Source: Pseudomonadota bacterium
GTDB taxonomy: Bacteria > Pseudomonadota > Alphaproteobacteria > Rhizobiales > Rhizobiaceae
Direction: 5' to 3'
NCBI GenBank assembly: GCA_003242525.1
Contig: QGUU01000140.1
Location: 1 to 6,597 of the forward strand
Length of the DNA stretch: 6,597 nt
A program made the translations under genes and the position numbers. Position 1 is the stretch's first letter, and each line of letters begins with the position of its first letter. Under the pieces are notes generated by a model, which saw nothing but the letters and a program-made list of their open reading frames with translations, was not told the DNA's origin and ran no database searches. Below, piece by piece: positions 1-6,138 of this stretch.

Positions 1-357
1 TATAGAGGACAGTGCGGGATCAATGTTGAAGCCGCATTCCTCTATGTCGACGAAGACCGGAATCGCACCGCAATAGCGGATTGCGTTGGCGGTGGCGATG
101 AAGCTGTGGCTGACGGTGATGGCTTCATCGTCGATGCCGACGCCGACTGCTTTGAGCGCAAGGTGCAGGGCTGTCGTGCAATTGGACACGGCACATGCAT
201 GGGGGGCTCCGACCTTTGCCGCGAACTCCTTCTCGAAAGCCGCTACCTCGGGGCCTTGCGTGACCCAGCCGGAAAGCACGACGCGCCGCACAGCTTCAAC
301 TTCGCGCTCGTCGAGCACCGGCCGTGCTACCGGTATCTGCCGCAATGCTCGTGTCAT
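1..357 (-). CDS. DegT/DnrJ/EryC1-family PLP sugar aminotransferase, C-terminus beyond window
   Basis: Cytoplasmic PLP-dependent enzyme that would transfer an amino group, usually from glutamate, to a keto nucleotide sugar. Only the first 119 residues are present, and the frame is open to the window edge. The N-terminus carries the family hallmarks: IPVARP (residues 8-13), LSGWVTQGPEVAAFE (28-42), the cofactor-phosphate loop VSNCTTALHLAL (57-68), ITVSHSF (80-86) and PVFVDIE (100-106). The catalytic lysine lies beyond the edge. The loop reads N-C-T-T where the other aminotransferase of the operon has N-T-G-T, so the two belong to different subgroups. The SGWVTQGPE form resembles ArnB, PerA and LegC/PseC-type enzymes, which often aminate C4; this is a family resemblance only. 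The ATG at 357-355 overlaps the epimerase stop (ATGA) and has a GGAGG ribosome binding site seven bases upstream, so the start is well supported. Confidence 0.9.
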   Translation of the reverse strand, partial: MTRALRQIPVARPVLDEREVEAVRRVVLSGWVTQGPEVAAFEKEFAAKVGAPHACAVSNCTTALHLALKAVGVGIDDEAITVSHSFIATANAIRYCGAIPVFVDIEECGFNIDPALSSI

Positions 358-1328
358 GCCGCGACCTCCGTCCCAATCTTGCGTTCCTGCTGCCACCAGG
401 AGACGAGGTCGCGCAGGCCCGCCTCCAGGGGGATTTCCGCCTCAAAGCCGAGAAGCGCCCTTGCCTTGCTTGTGTCGGCAAGTCGTCGTGGCACGGCGTT
501 CACCTTGCGCTGCTCGACGTGCTCGGCCCGGAGCGTGGACCCCATCACCTTCGCCAGCAACGCCGCAAGTTCGTTGAGGCTCGTTTCGGTACCGCTGGCT
601 ACGTTGAACACCTCGTCGGTCACGTCGGAAGATGCCGCGAGCATGTTGGCGCGCGCTATGTCGTGCACATGCACGAAATCCATCGTCTGAGTGCCGTCGC
701 CATGGATGATGGGCGGCTGGCCCTGGGCGATGCGCTCCATCCAGCGGATCAGCACCTCTGTATAGACACCGTGAACATCCATGCGCGGGCCGTAGACGTT
801 GAAATATCGCAAGGCCACGTAACGCAGCCCCTTCATTTCGGCGAAGCTGCGCAACAGCCCCTCGTTGAAGGCCTTGGCGGCGCCGTAGATGGTGCGATTG
901 TTGTAGGGGTGATGGTCTTCGGTGGTGGGAAAATGCCCGGCCATGCCCAGGACCGAGGCCGATGACGCGGCCACGACCTTTTCCACGCCAGCCGCGGCCG
1001 CGGCTTCCACCACGTTGAACGTGCCTTCGGCCAGCACTTCGAAGGCAAGCCGTGGCTCCTCGGCGCATTGCGTGATGCGGATCGCGGCCTGATGGAACAC
1101 AATGTCGCTTGCAGCGCACAGTTTTTGGACGAGGTCGCGGTCGCGAATGTCTCCCTCGACGATTTCCAGCGGAAAGGCAGCCATGGCCTGATCCAGGTTC
1201 GTCTGGCGGCCGCGCGTGAAATTGTCGAGCACGACGATGGATTTCGGGCGCTCCCGTGCGGCAAGGTCGGCAATGTGGGAACCGATCAAACCGGCTCCGC
1301 CGGTTATGAGAATGCGCTTACCCTTCAT
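354..1328 (-). CDS. NAD-dependent epimerase (extended SDR, GalE/WbpP-like)
   Basis: Predicted cytoplasmic nucleotide-sugar epimerase of 324 residues, the usual length for extended SDRs. The NAD-binding TGGAGLIG loop is at residues 9-16, D36 ends the second strand (VVLDNF), and GDIRD follows at 59-63. The catalytic set matches GalE: S123 in ASSASVLG, Y148 and K152 in YGAAK, then RYFNVYGPR at 174-182 and DFVHVHD at 217-223. The segment after the serine lacks the T-D-E triad of 4,6-dehydratases, so an epimerase (for example UDP-GlcNAc or UDP-GlcNAcA 4-epimerase) fits better than a dehydratase. Substrate unknown. I chose the ATG at 1328 because the Rossmann strand begins three residues later. A longer in-frame reading to 1424 adds 32 residues without family character and lies inside the upstream gene. 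The start overlaps the acyltransferase stop by 11 bases, and the stop overlaps the next start by four. Confidence 0.92.
   Translation of the reverse strand: MKGKRILITGGAGLIGSHIADLAARERPKSIVVLDNFTRGRQTNLDQAMAAFPLEIVEGDIRDRDLVQKLCAASDIVFHQAAIRITQCAEEPRLAFEVLAEGTFNVVEAAAAAGVEKVVAASSASVLGMAGHFPTTEDHHPYNNRTIYGAAKAFNEGLLRSFAEMKGLRYVALRYFNVYGPRMDVHGVYTEVLIRWMERIAQGQPPIIHGDGTQTMDFVHVHDIARANMLAASSDVTDEVFNVASGTETSLNELAALLAKVMGSTLRAEHVEQRKVNAVPRRLADTSKARALLGFEAEIPLEAGLRDLVSWWQQERKIGTEVAA
365..369 (-). promoter_or_regulatory. Ribosome binding site of the second aminotransferase gene
   Basis: GGAGG on the minus strand inside the last codons of the epimerase gene, seven bases before the ATG at 357. It fixes the start of the gene that runs off the left edge. 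Confidence 0.7.
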
Positions 1329-2040
1329 TGGCGAGAACCTTTTCGACTTCTTCGGCTTCCTCGGGCGTGCGCCAGCGCAAGAGGCGCGCAGGAACTCCTG
1401 CCACGATTGCGAAAGCCGGCACATCGGACGCTACGACCGCGCCCGCGCCGACAATTGCGCCCTTGCCAATCGTGACACCCGGCAGGATGACCGCATTGGT
1501 GCCTATGTCGGCCCATGCCTCGATCCTGACCGGTTTGATCTCCAGGTCGGTCTGGATGATGGGGATGTCGTGCGGAACGCCCGTATGGGTCGAACCCAGC
1601 AGTTTGGCGCCAGGACCCCAGCCGACATGGTCGCCCAGGAAAAGATCGCGGGCATCCAGAAACGCCTGCGGCCCGATCCACACGTGGTTGCCGATCGTGC
1701 AATGCCCGTCGAAGCGGCCCTGTATGCAGGCTTGCGCGCCGATGAAGACTCCCTCGCCGATGCTGAAGGTTTCGGCATGGCGGAACGCGGCGCCGGAACC
1801 GACCCGCAGGCCCGCGCCACATCGCCCGGCGAGCGTGCGCCAGATGGCGCGGCGCATGAGTGCGTCGATGGTTCCGTCACCCGTGCAGAAGCGCCCGTAA
1901 AGCTCGATCAGGCCTTCGCGCGAATAGGCCTGCCTGAGAAAGGCATCAAGACCCGCCTCGAAATCCAGGTCGCGCGGTGCGGCCTGCCTGCCATGCACGG
2001 CCTGCACGATGCGTCCATGCGCCTGTCGCTCAATGGACAT
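1318..2040 (-). CDS. Left-handed beta-helix (hexapeptide repeat) acyltransferase with helical N-terminal domain
   Basis: Predicted cytoplasmic O- or N-acyltransferase of 240 residues, probably a trimer using an acyl-CoA. Residues 1 to about 75 form a charged, probably helical domain (includes LDAFLRQAYSREGLIELYGR at 31-50). From about 79 onward come hexapeptide turns typical of the LbH fold: IGEGVFIGA (94-102), TIGNHVWIG (115-123), LGDHVGWGPG (135-144), IGTNAVILPGVTIGKGAIVGAGAVV (179 on), ending in the AGVPAR turn (214-219). H152 in GSTHTG is the likely catalytic base, by analogy with maltose and galactoside acetyltransferases. It lacks the WbpD signature of the other acyltransferase here, so it probably acts on a different sugar or position. 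The ATG at 2040 has AGGA a few bases upstream and overlaps the preceding stop by 11 bases; a TTG at 2064 is a weaker alternative. Confidence 0.9.
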   Translation of the reverse strand: MSIERQAHGRIVQAVHGRQAAPRDLDFEAGLDAFLRQAYSREGLIELYGRFCTGDGTIDALMRRAIWRTLAGRCGAGLRVGSGAAFRHAETFSIGEGVFIGAQACIQGRFDGHCTIGNHVWIGPQAFLDARDLFLGDHVGWGPGAKLLGSTHTGVPHDIPIIQTDLEIKPVRIEAWADIGTNAVILPGVTIGKGAIVGAGAVVASDVPAFAIVAGVPARLLRWRTPEEAEEVEKVLANEG

Positions 2041-3136
2041 AGGCTTCCTGCTCCATGGCGGCAATGACCTGCTCTGCCTGGCGGAGCGTCATGTCCGGAT
2101 GGATTGGCAGCGAGAGCACCTCATGCGCCGCCTTCTCGGATTCGGGAAAGTCTCCGCGGCGATAGCCGAGTTCTGCGTAGGCGGGCTGCAAATGGACCGG
2201 GATCGGATAGTGCAGGCCGGTTTGTATGCCCTCCGCATCCAGGATCCGTCGAACTTCGTCGCGCTCGCGCACACGCACGGCATAGATGTGGTAGACGTGC
2301 CTGCGCCCGGCCAGTTCCGCTGGCGGCTGGGCCACGGGTGAACCTTGCAGCAACGCGCTATAGCGATGCGCAATTTTGCGCCGCGCTGCCGTCCATTCGT
2401 CGAGGTGGCGCAGCTTCACGCGCAGGATCGCGCCCTGCAGGGCATCCATGCGGTAGTTGAAGCCCTTGACCAGGTGGTGATAGCGCTGTTCCTGCCCCCA
2501 ATCGCGCAGCATTCGCATTTTCCGCGCCTGCCTGGGATCGCTGGTCACAACAATGCCGCCTTCGCCGCAGGCTCCGAGATTCTTGCCGGGATAGAAGGAA
2601 AAGCACCCCGAAAGCCCCATGCTTCCGGCCATTTCGCCGTGATAGCTGGCGCCATGGGCCTGGCAAGCATCCTCAATAACCGGAATGCCGTGTCGCGTGG
2701 CCACTGCCATGATGGCGTCCATATCGGCCATCTGCCCATAGAGGTGGACGGGCATGATGGCCCTGGTGCGGGGCGTGATCGCCTTTTCCAGTTGCACCGG
2801 GTCCATGGTGAAGCTCGCACGACCGATATCCACGAAGACCGGCCGCGCTCCCGTCATGTCTATTGCTGCCGCGCTTGCGACAAAAGTGAAGGGAACGGTT
2901 ATGACCTCGTCTCCGGGCCCCACGCCCGCCGCCAGCAACGCGAGATGCAGCGCGCTGGTACCGGTATTGACGGCGACGCCATATCCGGCGCCGCAGAACC
3001 TGGCGAATTCCTCCTCGAAGGCGGCCACCTCGTCACCAAGCACATACTGGCCCGACGCCAGGACTTTCAGCACGGCGGCCTCGATTTCTTCCTTGATGCC
3101 GGAATATTGCGCGCGGAGGTCCAACAGGGGGATCAT
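2030..3136 (-). CDS. DegT/DnrJ/EryC1-family PLP aminotransferase, probable sugar 3-aminotransferase
   Basis: Complete 368-residue enzyme, typical family length, expected to convert a keto nucleotide sugar to the amino sugar in the cytoplasm. Visible landmarks: [10 protein letters not shown] (2-11), SGQYVLGDEVAAFE (28-41), phosphate loop NTGTSALHLAL (57-67), PVFVDI (99-104), PVHLYGQ (129-135), EDACQAHGA (155-163), the PLP Schiff-base lysine K185 in FYPGKNLGACGEGG, and NYRMDALQGAIL (227-238). The PLLDL start and the K-x-L-R-H-L-DEW segment match the QdtB/FdtB/DesV/WbpE group, which aminates C3 of 3-keto sugars; 3-specificity here is an inference. It follows the oxidoreductase with an ATGA overlap, as expected if it takes that enzyme's keto product. 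A reading frame upstream to 3271 lies inside the oxidoreductase and adds 45 uncharacteristic residues, so I start at 3136. Confidence 0.94.
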   Translation of the reverse strand: MIPLLDLRAQYSGIKEEIEAAVLKVLASGQYVLGDEVAAFEEEFARFCGAGYGVAVNTGTSALHLALLAAGVGPGDEVITVPFTFVASAAAIDMTGARPVFVDIGRASFTMDPVQLEKAITPRTRAIMPVHLYGQMADMDAIMAVATRHGIPVIEDACQAHGASYHGEMAGSMGLSGCFSFYPGKNLGACGEGGIVVTSDPRQARKMRMLRDWGQEQRYHHLVKGFNYRMDALQGAILRVKLRHLDEWTAARRKIAHRYSALLQGSPVAQPPAELAGRRHVYHIYAVRVRERDEVRRILDAEGIQTGLHYPIPVHLQPAYAELGYRRGDFPESEKAAHEVLSLPIHPDMTLRQAEQVIAAMEQEAYVH

Positions 3137-4170
3137 GCGACATACCTCGCTTCCTGCAGTTCGATCACCCGTCCGCGCTGGGCGAGCGATTGGCTGGCCG
3201 CCTCGAGTATGCGCACCACGCGCAACCCGGCCATTCCGTCGGCACTTGGCGTGTCGCCCGCTTGGATGCATTCAATGAACTGGCGCAGTTCCAGGCCAAG
3301 CGCCTCGGCGGTGTCGAGCTGAGGCGCCCACATATCGCCCGTCCGATAGCCCACCAGCATCTGGTAGACCTTCTCGCCGTTCCTTTGCGGATTGCCGTTG
3401 AGGGTGATGCCCTTGTCGTAGACCTTGATCTTCTCGCTCGGCTCGAGATCGTCATAAACGATCATCTTGCGGCTGCCGCCGATGAGCGTGCGCCGCACCT
3501 TGACCGGGGCGAGCCAGTTTACGTGAATATGCGCGATCAGATTGCTGGCGAAGAACAGGTTCAGATAGGCGATATTTTCCGGCTCGCCGGCAACGTGGCT
3601 GACGCCGGTGGCGGAAACGGCAACCGGCCGCGCGTCCAGCACATAGTCCAGGATGGACAGGTCATGGACCGCCAGATCCCACAGGACGGAAACGTCATGC
3701 TGGAACAGGCCCAGGTTCACGCGCACGGAATCGTAATAGTAGATCTCGCCGAGTTCGGCTGAGGCCAGTTCGCGCATCTTGCGGACAGCGCCCGTATGAA
3801 TGAAGGTGTGGTCGACGGCCAGCACCAGGTTGCGACGCGCTGCTTCGTCCACCAGCCTTTGCGCCTCCTCGGAAGTTGCCGTCATGGGCTTTTCCACCAG
3901 GACATGCTTGCCCGCCATGAGAGCGCTCATGGCCAGATGGAAATGGCTGGATACCGGCGTTGCGATGGCCACGGCGTGAACGCGCTTGTCGCTCAGCACC
4001 TTGTTGAAGTCGTCCGTCACGGAGACCGCCGGATAACGTGCCTGCACGGCGTCAAGGCGCTCCACGCTCCGATCGCACACGCATACCAGGCGTGCGCCCG
4101 GCGTTTCGCAGAAATTGCGCACCAGGTTCGGGCCCCAGTATCCATATCCGACAACGGCAACGCCGATCAT
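3133..4170 (-). CDS. Gfo/Idh/MocA-family NAD(P)-dependent sugar oxidoreductase
   Basis: Predicted cytoplasmic dehydrogenase of 345 residues, normal for the family. It has an N-terminal Rossmann domain ([17 protein letters not shown], 4-20; acidic residue D33 after VCVC), the VEKPMT motif with K94, and the C-terminal dimerisation domain, where DLAVHD (165-170) supplies the conserved H169. The YGYWGPN form is common in polysaccharide clusters next to a DegT aminotransferase and a WbpD-like acetyltransferase. That context points to oxidation of C3 of UDP-GlcNAc or UDP-GlcNAcA, as done by GnnA, WbpB and WlbA, though it does not look like a close WlbA relative. The start has a strong AGGAG six bases upstream and sits in an ATGA overlap with the previous gene; the stop forms another ATGA with the aminotransferase. 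Substrate is inferred, family is clear. Confidence 0.93.
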   Translation of the reverse strand: MIGVAVVGYGYWGPNLVRNFCETPGARLVCVCDRSVERLDAVQARYPAVSVTDDFNKVLSDKRVHAVAIATPVSSHFHLAMSALMAGKHVLVEKPMTATSEEAQRLVDEAARRNLVLAVDHTFIHTGAVRKMRELASAELGEIYYYDSVRVNLGLFQHDVSVLWDLAVHDLSILDYVLDARPVAVSATGVSHVAGEPENIAYLNLFFASNLIAHIHVNWLAPVKVRRTLIGGSRKMIVYDDLEPSEKIKVYDKGITLNGNPQRNGEKVYQMLVGYRTGDMWAPQLDTAEALGLELRQFIECIQAGDTPSADGMAGLRVVRILEAASQSLAQRGRVIELQEARYVA

Positions 4171-4661
4171 GTGGCTCTCCTGAGCATGTCCGCGGGCGTC
4201 CCCCTGGCGAGAATGCGTGCGGGGACCCCGGCCACTGTGGCATGGGCAGGAACGTCTCTGGTGACGACTGCGCCTGCGCCCACAAGAGCGCCTTCGCCTA
4301 TGGTGATGCCTGGCAGGATGGTGGCGTTGGAGCCAATGGAGACGCCGTCTTCGACCACGGTTGGCACTACGTCCCAGTCCGCGTCCGTCTGCGGAAGTCC
4401 GTCGCCGCGTGTGGCGCGTGGGTAAACGTCGTTGGTGAACATGACGCCGTGGCCGATGAAGACACCGTCACGAATGGTCACGCCTTCGCAGATGAAGGAG
4501 TGGCTGGAAATCTTGCAGTTGCGGCCGACAGCGGCATTCTTCTGGATTTCGACGAAGGTGCCAATGCGTGTGCCGGCGCCGATGCGGCAACCGTAAAGGT
4601 TGACAAGATCGGGGTGGGGAATGACCACGCTTTTGTCCAGCTCGACATTCGATGCGATCAT
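4167..4661 (-). CDS. wbpD: WbpD/WlbB-like UDP-3-amino-sugar N-acetyltransferase
   Basis: Compact 164-residue left-handed beta-helix acetyltransferase, predicted trimeric and acetyl-CoA dependent, acetylating the 3-amino group made by the neighbouring aminotransferase. The sequence follows the WbpD/WlbB pattern: [12 protein letters not shown] (17-28), [15 protein letters not shown] (32-46), [15 protein letters not shown] (49-63), [16 protein letters not shown] (68-83), then [18 protein letters not shown] (108-125) and AGVPAR (144-149). WbpD makes UDP-2,3-diacetamido-2,3-dideoxyglucuronate in the Man(2NAc3NAc)A pathway. Whether the substrate here is the uronate or plain UDP-GlcNAc3N cannot be told, since no 6-dehydrogenase is in view; the symbol denotes family only. 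The ATG at 4661 has GAGGGG four bases upstream and begins where family similarity starts. A frame open to 4895 would add 78 residues of no recognisable type. It leads the overlapping gene series. Confidence 0.9.
   Translation of the reverse strand: MIASNVELDKSVVIPHPDLVNLYGCRIGAGTRIGTFVEIQKNAAVGRNCKISSHSFICEGVTIRDGVFIGHGVMFTNDVYPRATRGDGLPQTDADWDVVPTVVEDGVSIGSNATILPGITIGEGALVGAGAVVTRDVPAHATVAGVPARILARGTPADMLRRAT
4175..4181 (-). promoter_or_regulatory. Ribosome binding site of the Gfo/Idh/MocA oxidoreductase gene
   Basis: AGGAGAG on the minus strand inside the end of the wbpD-like gene. The AGGAG core (4177-4181) is six bases before the ATG at 4170. It supports independent or re-initiating translation at the four-base overlap. 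Confidence 0.7.
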
Positions 4662-4665
4662 GCTG

Positions 4666-4671
4666 CCCCTC
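4666..4671 (-). promoter_or_regulatory. Ribosome binding site of the wbpD-like gene
   Basis: GAGGGG on the minus strand, four bases before the ATG at 4661. It decides the short start over the longer open frame that reaches 4895. Confidence 0.65.
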
Positions 4672-4714
4672 AATCCCTCTTCTCGAATGGTGCGCCGGCC
4701 GCCCCATGTCAGCC

Positions 4715-4734
4715 GACCATTCCGTGGGAATGTC
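4715..4734 (-). other. Hairpin in the leader of the wbpD-like gene
   Basis: On the minus strand GACATTCC and GGAATGGTC pair around a CAC loop, giving eight base pairs with a single bulged G. It ends 53 bases before the start codon. There is no T-run after it on either strand, so it is not a classical terminator. It could be an operator or an RNA leader structure, or chance. Confidence 0.45.
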
Positions 4735-4925
4735 GCGGGTTTGTCCGCCGTTTCCAGCGCTGCCCACACAGCAACGAGATGGCTTTTCGGTGCGGGAGTA
4801 AATTGAAGAAATGGCCTTAGGGTCACACCACAAAGGTGTAGGGGGGGATCGTCGGCTGTATGCCGGCTCCGCCCATGGCGTCGACGTTTCTCCAACCGGA
4901 GAGGCCATGAACGAAGGTCTGATGG

Positions 4926-5924
4926 CTAGGGTTCAGTTCGCCTGAGCAGCGTTGCCCTGGCGGAGCGCATCCTTTGCAGATTCTGCGCGCCGAGAAGTCG
5001 CTTGGCAGAAAGCCGCATCCAGGCAGGCGACCGGCGAACCGCTGGCCATGTATCGCTGGCAAAGGAGCGCAATGCCTCGCTGCCTGCGAGATCGCCATCG
5101 TTGAAGGCCATGCTCGCCCTGCCGACAGCCTGCAGCGCAAGGGAGCGCAGGAGACTGCCCTGCAGCCTGACGTCGGACGCAAGCGGCGCGGCGCCTGTTG
5201 CGAAGAAGGTGAATAGAGCCGCCCGCCGCTGCTGCAGATCGCTTAGAAGGTAATCCCGGGCATAGGCCAGCGACATGTTCGCTTCGTGCCGCCTGTAGAC
5301 CGCCTGCGGTCGCGCGATGAAGCCCACATCGGCGAACGAGGCAAGCCGGAGCCACATCTCCATATCCCCGCTGTGCGGCAGTTCTGCCCGGTAGCCGCCC
5401 GCCCTTTTTTGAAGCTCGGTACGCACGACAGCAGATGGTGTCGGAACCATATTGGACGCGCCGCTTCTGCGGATGAACTCCGCGCCGGTCATCACCATTT
5501 CCCCGCCAGTACAGCCGGGGAACGGACGCACGGCCTCGGTCGAGCCGTCTGGATGGAGGATCAGGGCCTCTCCGAACACGAAGCCGAGCGAAGGCACTTT
5601 CTCCAGCAATCGGCTGGCGTGGCCAAGCGCGTCGGGCAGCAGGTAGTCGTCAGCGGAAAGGAGCAGCACATGGTCGGCCGAGGACCATTCGATGCCTTCG
5701 TTGTAGGTGGCAATATGGCCCCTGTTGACCGCATGCCGGTGAAAGGAGACGCGGGCGTCGAGCCGCGCGAGCATTCGGCCGATCTCCTCGGTGTTATCGG
5801 GAGAAGCGTCATCGATGATCAGAACGCGAACGGAAACGCCTTCCTGGGACAGAACGCTTTCGACGCATTCGGCAAGGAAGTGAGCGTAGCGATAACATGG
5901 AACGATGACGTCGACCGAGTGCAT
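4926..5924 (-). CDS. Family 2 glycosyltransferase (GT-A fold)
   Basis: 332-residue inverting glycosyltransferase that would add a sugar from a nucleotide donor to a growing lipid-linked glycan at the cytoplasmic face of the membrane. The GT2 domain spans about residues 3-215: VDVIVPCYRYAHFLAECVES (4-23), LIIDDASPDNT (35-45) with the nucleotide-binding D38/D39, NRGHIATYNEGI (67-78), the metal-binding LSADDYLLPDA (89-99), and HSGDMEMWLRLA (184-195), whose acidic residues are in the position of the catalytic base region. The last 110 or so residues are basic and probably helical, and no transmembrane segment is visible, so it is likely a soluble or peripheral enzyme. The ATG at 5924 has GGGGA eight bases upstream. 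It is separated from the sugar operon by 264 bases but points the same way. Donor and acceptor unknown. Confidence 0.93.
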   Translation of the reverse strand: MHSVDVIVPCYRYAHFLAECVESVLSQEGVSVRVLIIDDASPDNTEEIGRMLARLDARVSFHRHAVNRGHIATYNEGIEWSSADHVLLLSADDYLLPDALGHASRLLEKVPSLGFVFGEALILHPDGSTEAVRPFPGCTGGEMVMTGAEFIRRSGASNMVPTPSAVVRTELQKRAGGYRAELPHSGDMEMWLRLASFADVGFIARPQAVYRRHEANMSLAYARDYLLSDLQQRRAALFTFFATGAAPLASDVRLQGSLLRSLALQAVGRASMAFNDGDLAGSEALRSFASDTWPAVRRSPAWMRLSAKRLLGAQNLQRMRSARATLLRRTEP

Positions 5925-6029
5925 TTCCGTGATCCCCGGCTGGAGGGTTTTAAGTATTCAGCTAGCATACGCATCGATGTACGATATCCGCGGGAAGCAT
6001 TCGGAGATGGTATTCTTTCGAAAGTGCTT

Positions 6030-6057
6030 CGGCCCATACGCCTATTGGCGTGGGCTG
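6030..6057. other. Strong bulged inverted repeat in the divergent region
   Basis: Outer arms GCCCA (6032-6036) and TGGGC (6051-6055) and inner arms CGCC (6039-6042) and GGCG (6047-6050) pair around a TATT loop, with a two-base TA bulge in the left arm; a further G-T and C-G pair extend the base. The inner part is also a clean dyad, ACGCC-N4-GGCGT (6038-6051), of a size that a dimeric regulator could bind. No T-run follows on either strand, which argues against a terminator. It lies about 105 bases upstream of the leftward glycosyltransferase start. Confidence 0.5.
6038..6048 (+). repeat. Direct repeat copy 1 (ACGCCTATTGG)
   Basis: ACGCCTATTGG here and ACGCCTATCGG at 6226-6236 match at 10 of 11 positions, 188 bases apart, flanking the divergent region. 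Copy 1 is the left part of the dyad at 6038-6051. Confidence 0.4.
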
Positions 6058-6138
6058 CTCCGCGCGGGGGTCTACATAGTTCACCGATACGATGGACCGG
6101 CATTGCCTGCGAGCTACCGGGAGAATCGGACGTGCAGG

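Larger units (their letters stand above)
4662..4925. other. Intergenic gap between the glycosyltransferase and the overlapping sugar operon
   Basis: 264 bases with no convincing gene. On the minus strand it would be the 5' leader of the wbpD-like gene. It holds a strong hairpin (4715-4734), two smaller dyads (TCTCC-AACC-GGAGA at 4889-4902, and ACACC with GGTGT around 4825-4839), and a run of seven G at 4841-4847. None of the hairpins is followed by a T-run on the minus strand, so no intrinsic terminator separates the two transcription units by eye. I found no promoter matching a sigma-70 consensus. The gap is large compared with the 4 to 11 base overlaps downstream, so an internal promoter here is plausible but not shown. 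Confidence 0.6.

Noticed and set aside
1329..1424. Longer epimerase frame starting at 1424
   Set aside because: The extra 32 residues precede the Rossmann start, lie inside the acyltransferase gene, and lack family similarity.
1216..2067. Long open frames on the plus strand opposite the leftward genes (for example 1216-2067, 2345-3322, 5286-6191)
   Set aside because: These are antisense shadows of real GC-rich genes: no recognisable motifs, poor start sites, and full overlap with well-supported genes.
3137..3271. Longer aminotransferase frame starting at 3271
   Set aside because: The extra 45 residues overlap the oxidoreductase in another frame, while the MIPLLDL start at 3136 is typical of the family.
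4662..4895. In-frame extension of the wbpD-like gene upstream to 4895 (78 extra residues)
   Set aside because: The added residues resemble no domain, are arginine/proline-rich like random GC-rich DNA, and the internal ATG at 4661 has a ribosome binding site exactly where family similarity begins.
4889..4902. TCTCC-AACC-GGAGA hairpin as an intrinsic terminator after the family 2 glycosyltransferase
   Set aside because: The stem is only five pairs and no T-run follows it on the minus strand.
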